Shown one piece after another: positions 32,797 to 44,635 of a stretch of 64,000 nt of DNA (positions within the stretch are counted from its first letter, which is position 1; every line of letters begins with the position of its first letter). A model generated the notes under the pieces. That model was not told the origin of the DNA. It worked only from the letters and a program-made list of their open reading frames with translations, and did no database searches. Origin of the DNA: Galerina marginata (taxonomy: Eukaryota; Basidiomycota; Agaricomycetes; Agaricales; Galerinaceae); the NCBI GenBank assembly GCA_023014335.1, contig JAECYW010000013.1, forward strand, positions 1,736,001 to 1,800,000, written 5' to 3'. A program made the position numbers and the translations under genes.

Positions 32797-34171
32797 GAGT
32801 ACTTCTGGTGCGTTGGTCTTTCCGTGTCCCTTGGCTTGGCTCAAGTTGGTTTGCAGGCGAAACTTCGGTTAGAACCATTGCCCTCCAGTCGACCCTTCAC
32901 GAATACGCAGGGCTCACAACAAATTTTGGAGGAGTTCTCAGCTTTCGAATGATCTCGGTCTCTGGCTTCGAACTTCTTCCGTTACATCGTACACCGTTTC
33001 GCTTGTGCAAGTACAACTCATTGGGCAACATGATCATCAATTCAAAATTTTATTCACCGACTCACTTCTCGTCCGCTTTAGGCTAATATTATATTTCTGT
33101 TGTGCATTCAGTGAGGAGATAAAAGATCATCTATGTATGATAGCGAAGCCCTCTACTTCCCGCGAACTGCGGTGAGTAATCCGACGACGATGATCTCATC
33201 TCATGGTCATGTTTTTGCTTACATAGACCCAGTTTCTCGAATCGCGGCAAGAGTTCTCAGTAACCCACGTTAAGTAGTCATTTTCGTGAGTGCCTGATGT
33301 ATCTCGCCTCAACAATACGCCTGACCAGGTTGACCCACCTCAAGTACAGACTTCCGCTCGTCATCGACCTGGCCTAGGCCAGGGCATTATGCTGGAGGAT
33401 AGCGACGGAATCCCTCTCAATCCACTCTGGTAGCATTATAAATGTTTCGTCGTGAGATATTGCATAACGGAAGTATGGTTGCCGAAGCATATTGTCATGA
33501 TCAGAAGACCGACACCACGGTTTTTTCACCCACACCATATTCGGCAAGAACTTCAAAATCACTGTAGGACCATTTTCATATTTCAGCGAACGTACGATAT
33601 CCATGCTCAAGATCTCGTCTAGTACTACTTACTTTAACACCCAACAAACTAATTAGTCATTCAGCACGACAAGTCCGCAGTGCCATCTCGCGTATACGCA
33701 GAACCAGAACATCCCGTTACCAAGGCTGCAGATGCAGATACGTCAAAACTCAAGAATCAAGCCACGGAAGCGCACCCCCACACCCAGATGTCGAGATATC
33801 CAGGACAACATACCCCGCAGGTCAGCACACATACCCGCACCGTCTCCGACGCCTTCCTAAACCGTTCGCCCAGCCTCCCTTTCTGAGGCCTTCTCAGCCC
33901 TCCGAACCCTTCGATAATGCTCGATTAGTCGACGGGATGGCATTTCCGTGCCACGGTCGAGTGCTACGCCCTGTGACAATCACCGACAATCAGCGAATGC
34001 GTAGCAGCCTTCGTGCGTTATCTCGGGAGGAACATTTATGCCTGGCTTAATGCAGGGCGTCCGTGCATCTATATAACGAGGTGCGCGGAGACCCTCCTCC
34101 CTGGTTGACCCCTCTATCAAACTATCACATTTTCTCCTTCTCACCGGACGGACAGGATAGGACAGGATAGG
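32797..34171. other. non-genic stretch
   Basis: No supported gene. A 78-codon minus frame (33374-33610) has a protein-like look but no recognised family (see rejected items). Confidence 0.4.
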
Positions 34172-35087
34172 ATGCCGCCGACCACCCACGCTCACGCACG
34201 CGCCTACGCACCATACCCACACCCCGCCTCCTTCCTCTCCCTCCTCTCCGTCATCTTCTCCCTCTCCATCTTCGCCCTCTCCCTGCTGAATTACAGCATG
34301 CTCGCCCTCTTCCTCAACGCAGCAGCTACTGGACTGGCTCTTGCGTATCACACCATCATCGGGATCAACAACTTTCTCGAGGCGCGTCAGCGTTCGCACC
34401 ATTTTCCGAGTATAAACGGCATTGCAAGGAGGAAACTGTCGACCTCCTTCTCGTTGAAAGCCACTGTGCTCTGCGCCTTCGTCTGCGCAGCGTGGATCGT
34501 AGCCTTCGTCGTGTCCACGCAGCTCGCGATCCAGGGCCCACTAGCGTCGACGAAGCCCCTCCCACATGCGGGGTTGTGGAACGGCGGGATACAAATCGCC
34601 ATCGCGTGTTTGGATGGTCTTGAGTTTGTCGTGATGGTTGTGTACCTCCGGATGTGCATGATAGAGAGGATGAGGTATGATGAGGGTATTTTGCATCCGC
34701 TGTGTCGTATTGTATGTTTTTCTTGTTGGTTCTTCGTTTTATCATGTGCTGATTGAAGACGGGATTTCCCCTTTAGCCGATACCTTTATCAGCAGAGAAA
34801 GATCTAGAATACGGCGCTGACTTCAAGGATATCTCCCTCGACTCGAAAGAGTGAGCCGCCCTTTTCACCTATTCCTCCATCTCAAAACCCGAACTAACTC
34901 ATACTTCTCCAGCTCTGTCGCTCCTCAGACGGTACAGCTGCCCTCTCGCGCAAAGTGCAAATTTAGCAAACCCACTAGCACCACCACCACCACGCCAAAC
35001 TGGGATTTCATAACCCCAGACCTGCCCAAAACGCCTCTTTCGTCGTCCTTCCGCTCAATAGTGTCTGTTAATGCGTTATGGAATTGA
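34172..35087 (+). CDS. four-TM membrane protein, paralogue 1
   Basis: Exons 34172-34711, 34777-34850 and 34913-35087 give 262 aa. Four hydrophobic helices: about residues 18-40 (FLSLLSVIFSLSIFALSLLN), 42-65 (MLALFLNAAATGLALAY), 95-120 (ATVLCAFVCAAWIVAFVVST) and 140-160 (IQIAIACLDGLEFVVMVVYL). A polar tail follows with a Thr run and TPDLPKTPLSSS. The first two helices align with those of the gene at 37672 (FALS-LLNYSMLALFLNA against FALS-VVNFGMLSIWLNA), so the two are diverged paralogues. The tetraspan layout recalls MARVEL/tetraspanin-like fungal proteins. Function unknown. Confidence 0.75.
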
Positions 35088-35871
35088 CAATCTGCTTTCT
35101 CTCTTTATTGTAGTTCTTCTAGGGGCAGCGGGGACATTTTTGTATTCTATTTTGTCATTTTGTATTTTACTTTCATCGAACAATTGTAGCCATAATCTGG
35201 ACTCTTTCACATTTATCTTGTTATAATCAGTAGTTAACCCGTGTTGTATTCTTTACTTGGAGCCGCGGCTATTTGCGCTCTACGAATTTTATGTGTTTCT
35301 CGTGGATGCGCATTCGGAGCGAAATGATAGCGGCCGGTTTGATTCAGGTTCTTTTGGCGCCAAGTTTTTAGGGGCAGGCAGAAATCGTACTTTCATGGAA
35401 CTGAACGTTTAAATATGGTTGACCTCACGTTCCTAAGGGCAACATAAACGGCCCAAACGAGTTGTTAAGAGTGAACTTGAAGGCGGGTTTTGGATTTCGA
35501 GTATCGGATCGGATGTTGAACGGGTACTTCCACTAGCCGAAACACGGGCGTCTAAACCACGGTTCTGTTTCAGTTCAATCCACCTTCAAACCTTCCACTG
35601 CTAAGCCTCAACGTCCTTACTTACATCTAACTCCCTATCCTACACCACAGCAACCCCATATTTGCGTTACCAGTAACGCCGTAGACTTCCAGAGGAGGCT
35701 CACATCGTCGATCTAGTATTGGAGACATAGATAGAACACACCACCAGATAGAACCACTGTAGTATACGTCTGACATAGGGCTCGGCCCCAATGGACAATA
35801 AATGGATTCAAAAAAAAAAAAATTAGCCTCAACGTTCAACCACAGCAGCAATCCAATTTACGCAAAAGTAG
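35088..35871. other. non-genic stretch
   Basis: AT-rich intergenic DNA with an A-run at 35809-35822. No gene or repeat recognised. Confidence 0.4.
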
Positions 35872-36214
35872 ATGCATAAGCCACTTTGTCCTGAAATGCA
35901 CGACGCCGACGCAGTTGGAAATCCTCCATCCGATGAGGAAGTCATCGCCGAAAGGCTTCGTTCTATGTCCCTCTCTACTCAGCATATCGAACCCTGCAGT
36001 AGCAATATTGATCTTTCACATATACTAGTAGCTCTTCAGGTTTGTGGTTGTTTCTTCTTCTCCCCTTGATGGTCTGGACCTAGCTCTTCAGGATTTCAAT
36101 GCGAAGATAGAAGAATGTATTGAGGTCCTGAAGAGGGGTTCCGAGGAGTTGATTAGGAAGGAGGGGTGGGATAGGAGGGACAAGGAATTGGACAGGAAGG
36201 AACAAGCGAAATAG
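35872..36214 (+). CDS. short charged protein, possibly truncated
   Basis: Exons 35872-36039 and 36092-36214 give 96 aa. The N-terminal part is acidic (NPPSDEEVIAERLRSMSLST), and the C-terminal part is a charged helix (DFNAKIEECIEVLKRGSEEL, WDRRDKELDRKEQ). After the stop, a neighbouring frame continues with similar charged sequence (ARKDENMLQRRWRSGCAELL, to about 36380). The gene may therefore be a truncated or frameshifted remnant of a longer coiled-coil protein. The intron is bracketed by the 12-bp direct repeat TAGCTCTTCAGG. Confidence 0.4.
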
Positions 36215-37671
36215 AAAGTCCAATGAATGGGCGAGAAAGGACGAGAAACGAGATAGAAAGTAGGATGAATGTCAATTGGACTAGATGGGACGACGAGGGT
36301 GCTAGAAAGGACGAGAACATGCTCCAAAGGAGATGGAGAAGCGGTTGTGCTGAGCTCTTGAAAAGTACAAAAATGATTTCCGTAAGGTATTTAGACTTTC
36401 TTGTCTTCAACTTGAAGTTCTTACTTTCCTGCTCTCATGAGACATTGGACAGCTGCCCACATCCTGGCTATAGAAACAATATTATGGCAAATAAACGCCC
36501 AGACAAAATTTTCATCCTTATCTCGATTTATCTTGCGACAACGAACCGCCAAAGGCCGTAGAACGGAACGAGTTACGAAGCTTACCAGGACATCATCGAC
36601 CAGGCATGGGAGCTTCTTGGGACCAAGTAATGTCGATCACAACTCTGGCCAACGGCCTGAACCAAATGTAACTGCATCAAACCAGCGGGGCTGTTATCTA
36701 CTCTGGTATGACACCGCCTGTCGCCTTCTCAAAGAAACCTGTTGCTGGCGATGGAGAATTCGATGTCAAGAGGAGAGAAGGGGTGAACCGCCGGTTGATT
36801 GAGAAGTCTGACTAATTGATAATTCTACCACTTGCATTGCAATTTGACGGAGGGCCCTTTTTCCGAGAAAACATTGGACGGCAAAACAGCAGGAAGGAAG
36901 AATGCTTGGGACGAGAGAGGAGAAAGTGATTATGGGCGCTTCGGCGCTTAACTCCCTAAATGTATTCGATTGAACCATTCGGAATCCTGTTTAGCATGGC
37001 ACATTCTGAACTGCAAGCGCTTCATATTTATTGATTGTCTTTGACCAGTGGTCAACATGTCGCATTTGTTCAGGAGTGTTCCAAAAATAGTTCGCCGAAT
37101 TTAGCGCGCATCTTTTACTCGGTGCTTGCGGGCCGCTGCGATACTGCCTCACACCCGCTATAAAAGCTCCACCCAATCAGCCGTGATTCAAGTTTGGTGA
37201 GAATTCTAACCTTCCAATTATCACTGAGATATTTTCTGAACCTACAGGACGATTGTCTTCATAGTATCTTACCACTCACGGCCTGCGTCCTGTGGTTAGA
37301 CGACTCCAGATAGCTCCAGATGCCCTGTGTCAAACTCGGAATGCCATTGGGTCATTGAAACCGCAAACTACCCAATCGCATCGTCCATCAAACCTTTCCG
37401 TGATGAATCCGAAACGTTCGACATTACCAGACATTACCGCACTCCATTAGTATAAAGATTTTGACAACCCGTCAATCAAGTATGCCCTGAGCACAGCTAT
37501 CATGATGAATCGATGGGTATTTAAATCAGCGCCTCCACCCAGAATTCCTTTCCTTCGTACCGGCAGAGCCCACCACTTCGTTGCAGACCCTCTTATCTCT
37601 TTTGCTTTCGTTCTCCAATTTCGTTCTTCACTCTTCAATTTCCGTCCCTTATTTGACAGATATCAACCAAT
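36215..37671. other. non-genic stretch with possible coding relic
   Basis: Apart from the charged frame running to about 36380, nothing resembles a gene. A TATTTAAAT motif near 37517 may serve the membrane protein gene at 37672. Confidence 0.35.
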
Positions 37672-38229
37672 ATGCAGCCTGCAGCCGGAGTTATGGTCCC
37701 CAAATCTATCCTTTATCTGACCGCCGCCTCGATACTTGTATGCCTCCCGATGTTTGCGCTCTCCGTCGTCAACTTTGGCATGCTTTCAATCTGGTTGAAT
37801 GCGACCGTGGCATTCCTCATCCTCATCCACCACATCAGCTTCATCGCAGTAGCGTGGGTTACCAGGAAAAAGGAGACGCCGAAAGACATTACCAACGAAG
37901 ACGACGACGATTCATTGCACCTAGCCCCCGAGCCTTCCATTGCTATCCACATGGCAAACCTCGCCTTCCTTTCATTCCTCACGATCATCAACATCATTGC
38001 GTTCAGCATTATGGTCGACATCACTACGCGCGGGGGTATCAACAGTACTCTTCCCATTGAGCGCATCGGCCATAAATGGAATATCAAAATCCAGATTGGG
38101 CAGACCGCCGTTCTCGGCGTGGAGCTCGTTTTGCTAGGCGCCATTCTCCTGATCTCTGGCCTCGGCCGCAGACGTTTCGCTATCGAACAGGAAGAAAGAG
38201 ATGAGGAAGTGGAATACAACCTCGCTTAG
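37672..38229 (+). CDS. four-TM membrane protein, paralogue 2
   Basis: 185 aa, single exon. Helices at about 11-33 (LYLTAASILVCLPMFALSVV), 38-60 (SIWLNATVAFLILIHHISFI), 100-122 (NLAFLSFLTIINIIAFSIMV) and 143-165 (QTAVLGVELVLLGAILLISG). An acidic loop (NEDDDDS) lies between helices 2 and 3, and the tail is charged (RRRFAIEQEERDEEVEYN). Related to 34172 and partially duplicated at 41494-41811. Function unknown. Confidence 0.75.
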   Translation: MQPAAGVMVPKSILYLTAASILVCLPMFALSVVNFGMLSIWLNATVAFLILIHHISFIAVAWVTRKKETPKDITNEDDDDSLHLAPEPSIAIHMANLAFLSFLTIINIIAFSIMVDITTRGGINSTLPIERIGHKWNIKIQIGQTAVLGVELVLLGAILLISGLGRRRFAIEQEERDEEVEYNLA

Positions 38230-38881
38230 CCTGTGGTAAGTCCTTTACCATGGCTATTATAATCGCTTGACGCTGACGCATTGCCCGCTAGAGAAGCAAT
38301 GGCGATGTATCGACTTTTTAGCCTTGCAATGCCGGGCATAACTGCTCAACTCTTGTCGGTCGAAGACGAGAAGGCACCGTTTGTCAATGCCAATGCCAGG
38401 GTCACGAATGCTACCCGGCATCTTTTGCCCTGGTGTACCGCATGATTCGTCAGACCGCTCTCCTTCAAGGAAGCGCCGGATAGCGCCTACCTACCCGATT
38501 ACCATTGACCTCCCGCCCGCCCCAATATTCTGCCGGACAGTTTCACGATCTCTAAACAACTCTTTCCTAAAGCTTGACGCTTCCCGTAGTATACTTTTGA
38601 TAAGTAATCCCTTCACCATAATCTGCAATAAACGATGGGTTCTCTGTCTCAACTGGCACTCGGCCAAGTTCCTCCATTAGTTGTCCAATAATCAATGAGT
38701 AAGAAACGTGCTGAAACCTGACGTCCAAACGCATAGAGCGCGATATGTGCTATTTCATGATCAGGGCCAACAACTTTGGTCGAAATTAGCCACCCATTGG
38801 GTGCCATACGTACATCTGAAAGGTCTAGTGGCAAGATGTGGAAATGATTGAATCATACAGTGCATACACCAGATACACTAC

Positions 38882-40666
38882 TTAATCGCTATGAGTAGAA
38901 ACACTGCGTGCGATGGCTCGACAAACGGCGGTGAGTCGATCCCCAGGTTGAAGCGCTTCGGCCTGGAAGTGGTCAAGAAAGTCGGAATAATCGAAGGTCA
39001 CGACCTGCCCGCCTAACTTGACAATCGTGACCTTGCGGAGAGACGGCGAGGGGGTTTCCGCATAATCGAAGGTTATAATCTGCCCGCCTAACTTGACAAT
39101 AATGACCTTGCGGAGAGATGGCAAAGGGTTTTCTGCAAGCTTGTCTGCCAGGAAACATGGTGGACATTGACTTAGTAAACCGTGAATCTTGGCAATATTA
39201 AAAACGAAAAACCTACCCTCATTCGTTTGCAAGGAGGACAATACAGAAAAGATTGAATTGATCGTACGTTCTCCTCCTCCGTGATCTGATTGGCATCGTT
39301 TCTCCCTCCGCTCTGTAATTTGCAGAGTCGTGAGGGATGGGAACCGGAAAAGAAAATCCTTCCACGGCATCACGAAGGTCCTAGGGCTGGACCACACCGT
39401 AAGCTTGCGTGTTCGAGTTATAGCATCGGCCAAAGTTGACACCAGCGACTGAGCAATAACAGAAATTACGGAGACATCCGCCTCGGTCAACTGGCGAGTC
39501 AGTGGGGTACCCAAACCTACGGAGATGCGAAAGTAGGATCCGGGCCAAGGTTTTTCCCCTGATTGATTATGAATGATAAACCGTTTGGCGTCCAGGCAAG
39601 TATGGAGCTCGGTGCTCTTGTAGTCTTCGCACCTCCACCGTCCGAACCACTTGCTGAACGCATCCGAGAATGTGGACATGTGCGCCATGGTTGCAGGACT
39701 CTGGGGGTCGACGTATCCGAAAGAGCCTGCGAAATACAGGTTGCACCCTTGTGAAGGTACGATATGAGATAAAAGTGTTTCAATTCCACCTTGGTCCAAA
39801 ACTTGTCCAGCGAGGCTTAGAGAGGTTAGTTTCGGAAGGCGAACGTGGATGAGCCTTCCTGCGCCTTGTACACCGTCTCTAGATGACCCTTTTATGGTAA
39901 GTTCCACGAGGTTAGGCATCCCTTGCAAGATGTGTAGCCATTTCGTGACATGTGGGCGCCCGTCCGGCGCCAGGTCGACAGCGGAAAGGATTTGAAGGTT
40001 GCCGTAAGGCAGATCAAAATTAATGGAGAGGCCGGTGACCCGCATGACGCGCAGTTTTTCGGATTCCACATCAGTCAAAAATCGACGGTCTACATGGAGC
40101 CAAGCGAGATGGATATCTCTCTGCTGGTTAAAGAGCTCCAGCTTTTCGAGAGCGGGGAGGTTGCCAAGAAGAGTAGAATTTCTGAGTGAGAAGACATGGT
40201 CTGGTAACCAAAAGCCGACCTTAACTTGAATTTGGAGGGATTTGACGCGGTCTGTGTGGTGCTGGGTCGCCTCGATGTTCTTCCGCAATGGACTCGGTAG
40301 TTTAGTTCCACGTCCGAGCTTTGTAAGGTCGGCCACAACGTGAAGGTCCTGAGAGCCAGAACGTTCTAAGAGAACCTTGAACCATTTCTCGGGGTAATTG
40401 TTCCAGTCGAGACCCCGGCTCCAGAAATTGGAGGAGCTCAGCGCAGTGTCTCTCCAAAATTTGGATACTTGAGAAACCGATCTGGCGGGGTCTTGGCAAA
40501 GAATACGGCTATATGGACTGGAGCTGGCAATTTCGGGCAGGAGGAGAAAGAAGATCTTCAGCAAGATTTCAGCAGGAATCATCGAGGAAATGCCAGCTGG
40601 GGTTTGCGGTCCTGGATCCATCGCCTTATGGTGAGTGTGCTGTGGAGGGTCTTCCGATTCTTTCAT
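38882..40666 (-). CDS. F-box protein with leucine-rich region, copy 1
   Basis: Exons 39217-40666 and 38882-39144 (intron GTAGGT..GCAG, 72 nt) give 570 aa. F-box: IPAEILLKIFFLLLPEIASS then SVSQVSKFWRDTALSSSNFW, the usual agaricomycete form ending in WxR/W. Downstream are irregular LRR segments (LPALEKLELFNQ, MPNLVELTIKGSS, LPKLTSLSLAGQ). Near the C-terminus a 25-residue unit (PSLRKVIIVKLGGQIITFDY) is repeated in tandem, a 75-bp duplication lying within about 39003-39155. Likely SCF adaptor; target unknown. Tandem paralogue of 42453-44178. Confidence 0.82.
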   Translation of the reverse strand: MKESEDPPQHTHHKAMDPGPQTPAGISSMIPAEILLKIFFLLLPEIASSSPYSRILCQDPARSVSQVSKFWRDTALSSSNFWSRGLDWNNYPEKWFKVLLERSGSQDLHVVADLTKLGRGTKLPSPLRKNIEATQHHTDRVKSLQIQVKVGFWLPDHVFSLRNSTLLGNLPALEKLELFNQQRDIHLAWLHVDRRFLTDVESEKLRVMRVTGLSINFDLPYGNLQILSAVDLAPDGRPHVTKWLHILQGMPNLVELTIKGSSRDGVQGAGRLIHVRLPKLTSLSLAGQVLDQGGIETLLSHIVPSQGCNLYFAGSFGYVDPQSPATMAHMSTFSDAFSKWFGRWRCEDYKSTELHTCLDAKRFIIHNQSGEKPWPGSYFRISVGLGTPLTRQLTEADVSVISVIAQSLVSTLADAITRTRKLTVWSSPRTFVMPWKDFLFRFPSLTTLQITERREKRCQSDHGGGERTINSIFSVLSSLQTNEGRFFVFNIAKIHGLLSQCPPCFLADKLAENPLPSLRKVIIVKLGGQIITFDYAETPSPSLRKVTIVKLGGQVVTFDYSDFLDHFQAEALQPGDRLTAVCRAIARSVSTHSD

Positions 40667-41076
40667 ATTTCCTAGTGAAATCGAACGATGAATGTTGAAC
40701 GCAAGTTGGACGTTGAAAATGTTAAACGAACGTTTGTACTCGAAAAAATTTAAAGATGGCCATCGATTATCTGAGTTTCACAGGATCACGATCTATCACG
40801 ATGGCCCATCAATATGGCAGAGTATGCACGTCGCGTCGTCGCGTCGGGTGCCGACGCTACTATCCAATTTCGCGACAGTACGCGACTCTGCCATCCCTTC
40901 TTTGCTTAGTAGTGGAAAAAAAAACTGTGAGGAGAACTCACAGATCCAAATAAGAATCCAAACTTATATTAGGGCACCAAATTATTGAGCCAGGACTAAT
41001 TTGGTAAGTAGACGCTTCGATGGATTTAAAATACAGCAAGGTCTTGCAAAAAAAAAAAGTTCAGTAAATCATGCAT

Positions 41077-41263
41077 CACTACTATAAGTAGTACTGAGGT
41101 GGGAAAAATTTTCGGTGGTCGAAAGGTGAGTCACAGTGCCTGGAAGTTGCTAAGCCATTTTGCTCTCGTAATTGAGGGGTACACGAGACGGCAAAATGAG
41201 ATAGCAAAACTTAAGCGCCGTGCTCAGACCTTTTGACTCTCAAAATAGTTCGGCACCAGTAGT
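41077..41263 (+). mobile_element. 187-bp MITE, copy A
   Basis: Starts CACTACT and ends CCAGTAGT. It shares GGTGAGTCAC, TTGCTCTCG, AATTGAGGGGTACA and GGCAAAA blocks with the equally long copy at 58906-59092. No coding capacity. Confidence 0.7.
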
Positions 41264-41384
41264 TCGGGTTGAGTCGCCGACCCTGTTATTGCCAAATCTG
41301 GAGATTTGGCTGAAGATGGCTGAGAATCAGAAAATAGAAAACTGACGCTGGCGTGCCCTTACTCTGAAGCAAAGCTCGGAAAGC

Positions 41385-41811
41385 CTACGTACTTTCAGGA
41401 CTGTCTCCTCTCCCTATCTTATGTAACATGTTCGATCCTCCACAGAAGGAGTCGTGGAAGGTTTATCTTGAGTAGGCAAAGCAGTTCAGTATGTTCTCAG
41501 CCCCCGAGCGGCGGCCGAGCCTTCCACATGGCAAACCTTGCCTCCATTTCATTCCTCACGATTATAAACATCATTGCGTTCAGCATTATGATCGACATCA
41601 CCACACACGACGGTATCATCCGTGACAGCACCCTCCCATTGAGCGCATCGGCCATAAATGGAATATCAAAATCCAGTTTGGGTAGACCGCCGCTCTCGGC
41701 GTGGAGCTCGTTTTTCTAGGCGCGATTCTCCTGATCTCTGGTTCGGGCCGCAGACGTTTCGCTATCAAACAGGCAAAAAGAGACGAGGAATTGGAATACA
41801 ACCTCGCTTAG
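41385..41811 (+). pseudogene. chimeric fragment: P450 exon 1 fused to TM gene
   Basis: 41385-41493 matches the first exon of the P450 at 46157 (AACATGTTCGATC..CAG..GAGTC.TGGAAGGTTTA), with a stop replacing a Trp codon. Right after CAGTTCAGTATGTT, at the P450 donor site, the sequence switches to the second half of the TM gene at 37672 (PSERR-like junction, then HMANLASISFLTIINIIAFS). That frame shifts and ends 41811. Not functional. Confidence 0.8.
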
Positions 41812-42452
41812 CCTGTCGTAAGTCCTTCCCATGGCAATTATAATCGTTTGACGCTGACGCATTACCTCGCTAGAGAAGCAATGGCGATGTATCGAATTTT
41901 AGGTTTGCAATGCATGGCATAATCGCTAAACACTTGTCGATCGAAAACGAGAAAGCACCGTCACAATACCTGGGTCACGAATGCAACTCAACGTCTTCCG
42001 CCCTGGTGTAACGCATGATTCGTCAGACTCGAGGAAACGGCGGACAGCGCCCACCTACCCGATTGACTGCGACATCACACCCCCCCCCCTTCCCCTCAAT
42101 GCTCTGCCGGAAAGTTTCACAACCCCTAAAGACGTCTTTTCGGAAGCTTGACGCTTGCCGTGGTATACTTTTAATACATAGGTGATTCCTTCAATATAAT
42201 CCGCAATAAACGACGGGTTCTCTGTCTCAACCGGCACTCGGCCAAGCCCCTCCATCAATTGTCAGATAATTTAATAAGTAAGAAACGCACTGAAATTTAA
42301 CAACGCCCAAATGCATGGCTAACGACTGCTCTTCGAAAATAACCACCCATTAGGTACGATATGTACATTTGAAAGGCCTGGTGTTAAGATGTGAAAATGA
42401 TTGAATCGTACATGTACTAATGGTAGTACAGTCTCTGCTGGAAACACACTAC

Positions 42453-44178
42453 TTAATCGCGATGAGAAGAACGCTGCATGGGGACGCTGCGTGCAATAGC
42501 TCGATAAACGGCGGTGATCGGATCTCCAGGTTGAACGGCTTCGGCCTGGAAGTGCTCAAGAAAGTCGGAGTAATTGAAGGCCATGATCTGCCCGCCTAAC
42601 TTGACAATAATAACGTTGCGGAGAGACGGCAAAGGGCTTTCTGCAACTTTGTCTGGGAAACATAATGGATATTGACTTAGTAAAGCTTGAATCCTGACAA
42701 TTCGAAAACCTACCCTCGTTCGTTTGCAAGGAGGACGTCAACACAGAAAAGATTGAGATGATCGTACGTACTCCTCCTCCGTGATCTGATTGGCATCGTC
42801 TTTCATTCCGTTCTGTAATTTGCATAGTCGTGACGGATGAACACCGGGAAAGAAAATCCTTCCACGACATCACAAAGATCCTAGGGCTCGACCACACCGT
42901 AAGCTTGCGTGTTCGAGCTATAGCATAGTCCAAAGTTGACACCAGCGACTGGGCAATAACTGAAATTACAGAGACGTCCGCCTGGGTCAATTGGCGCATC
43001 GTTGGGTGATCCAAACCTATGGAGATACGAAAGTAGGAACCAGGCCATGGCTTCTCTCCTGATTGGTTATGTATGATAAACCGTTTGGCATCGAGGCAAG
43101 TATGAAGCTCGGTGCTTTTGTAGTCTTCACACCTCCATTGTCCGAACCACTTGCTGAATGCATCCGAGAAAGTGGTCATGTTCACCTGGGTTGCAGCATT
43201 CTGTGGGCTGACGTATCCGAACGACCCTGCGAAATAGATGTTGCACCCTTGTGAAGGTACGATATGAGATAGAAGTATCTCCATTCCACCTTGTTCCAAA
43301 ACCCGTCCTGCGAGGCTTAGAGAGGTTAATTTGGGCAGGCGAACATTGATGAGCCCTCTTGCGCCCTGCACATCGTCCCCAAATGACCCTTTTATGGTAA
43401 GTTCCACCAGGTTGGGCATCCCCTGCAAAATGTGCAACCATTTCGTAACGTGAGGGCTCCTCTCCCGCGCGAGATCAACAGCGGAAAAGATTTGAAGGTT
43501 GCCATAAGGTAGATCAAAATTAATGGAAAGGCCGGTGACCCGCATGACGCGCAGGTTTGCAGATTCAACCTCGGTCAAAAATCGACCGTCGACAAGGAGC
43601 CGGCAGAAATTGATATCTATTTGTTGCTGGTTAAAGAGCTCTACCCTTTCGAGAGCGGGGAGATTTTCTCTAAGAAGAGTAGAATTTCTGAGTGAGAAGA
43701 CATGGTCATAATGGCCTGGCAACCAAAAGCCGACCGCAAGACGAATTTGGAGTGATTTGACGCGGTATGTGTGGTGCTGGATCGCCTCGATATTCTTCCA
43801 CAACGGACTTGGTAGGTCAGTACCGTATCCGAGGTTTGTAAGGTCGGCCACAACGTGAAGGTCCTGAGAGCCAGAACGTTCTAAGAGAACCTTGAACCAT
43901 TTCTCGGGGCACTTGTTCCAGTCGATAACCTGGCTCCAGAAATTGGAGGAGCTCAGCGCGGTATCCCTCCAAAATTTAGATACCTGAGAGACCGATCTGG
44001 CTGGATCCAGGCAAAGGCTACGGTTATATGAACTGGTGATGGTGATATCTGGCAGGAGGAGAAAGAAGACTTTCAGCAAGATTTCGGCAGGAATCGATGA
44101 AATGTCAGCTGGGGTTTGCGGTCCTGGATCGATCGCCTCATTGTGGGTGTGTTGTAGCGGGTCTTCCTGCTCTTTCAT
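42453..44178 (-). CDS. F-box protein with leucine-rich region, copy 2
   Basis: Exons 42714-44178 and 42453-42652 give 554 aa, starting MKEQEDPLQHTHNEAIDPGP. I start at ATG 44178 because it aligns with copy 1; the frame is open to 44301. F-box IPAEILLKVFFLLLPDI and SVSQVSKFWRDTALSSSNFW. Very similar to copy 1 throughout, but with a single PSLRNVIIVKLGG unit instead of two, and a few extra residues before the stop (MQRSSHRD). Without the intron the C-terminus reads out of frame, so splicing is needed. Confidence 0.82.
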
Positions 44179-44635
44179 GTTTCCTAGGAAAATAGATTGA
44201 TGAACGTTGATGAACTCTGAAACTGAGCGCTGAGCTCTTTGATCGATCCGTGGACCGTCATATCTGAGTTTCACAGGATCACGATGGCCAGACCATCGCA
44301 TAATAAGTAATTGATAATGCGTGTTCGGGCGCCGTTACTTATCATCACCTTAGTAGGACCCTAGGTCCGCGACAGTACGCTACCCTGCTATCGTATCTTT
44401 GGTTGCCGGTGGATACAAAACGGTGAGAAGTACTCACAGATCTAAATTCGAATTCAATCACTGAGGATATGAGAAGCAAGAAACTAGTTTGGTAAGAGAT
44501 GTCAGTAGACACTCCGGTTGAATTTAGAATGCTTGAACAGACGCAGTGAGACGCTTAGAGCAAACTACAATTAGCCTCCCCTGTTAAAACAAATATGATT
44601 ACATGTTTGACCAAGGCTCCTTCATTCCTACACGA

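Noticed and set aside
33374..33610. Minus-strand 78-codon frame containing RQPYFRYAISHDETF
   Set aside because: It looks somewhat protein-like but has no upstream exon, no recognised family and a GTACGT donor-like site right after its start; not enough support.
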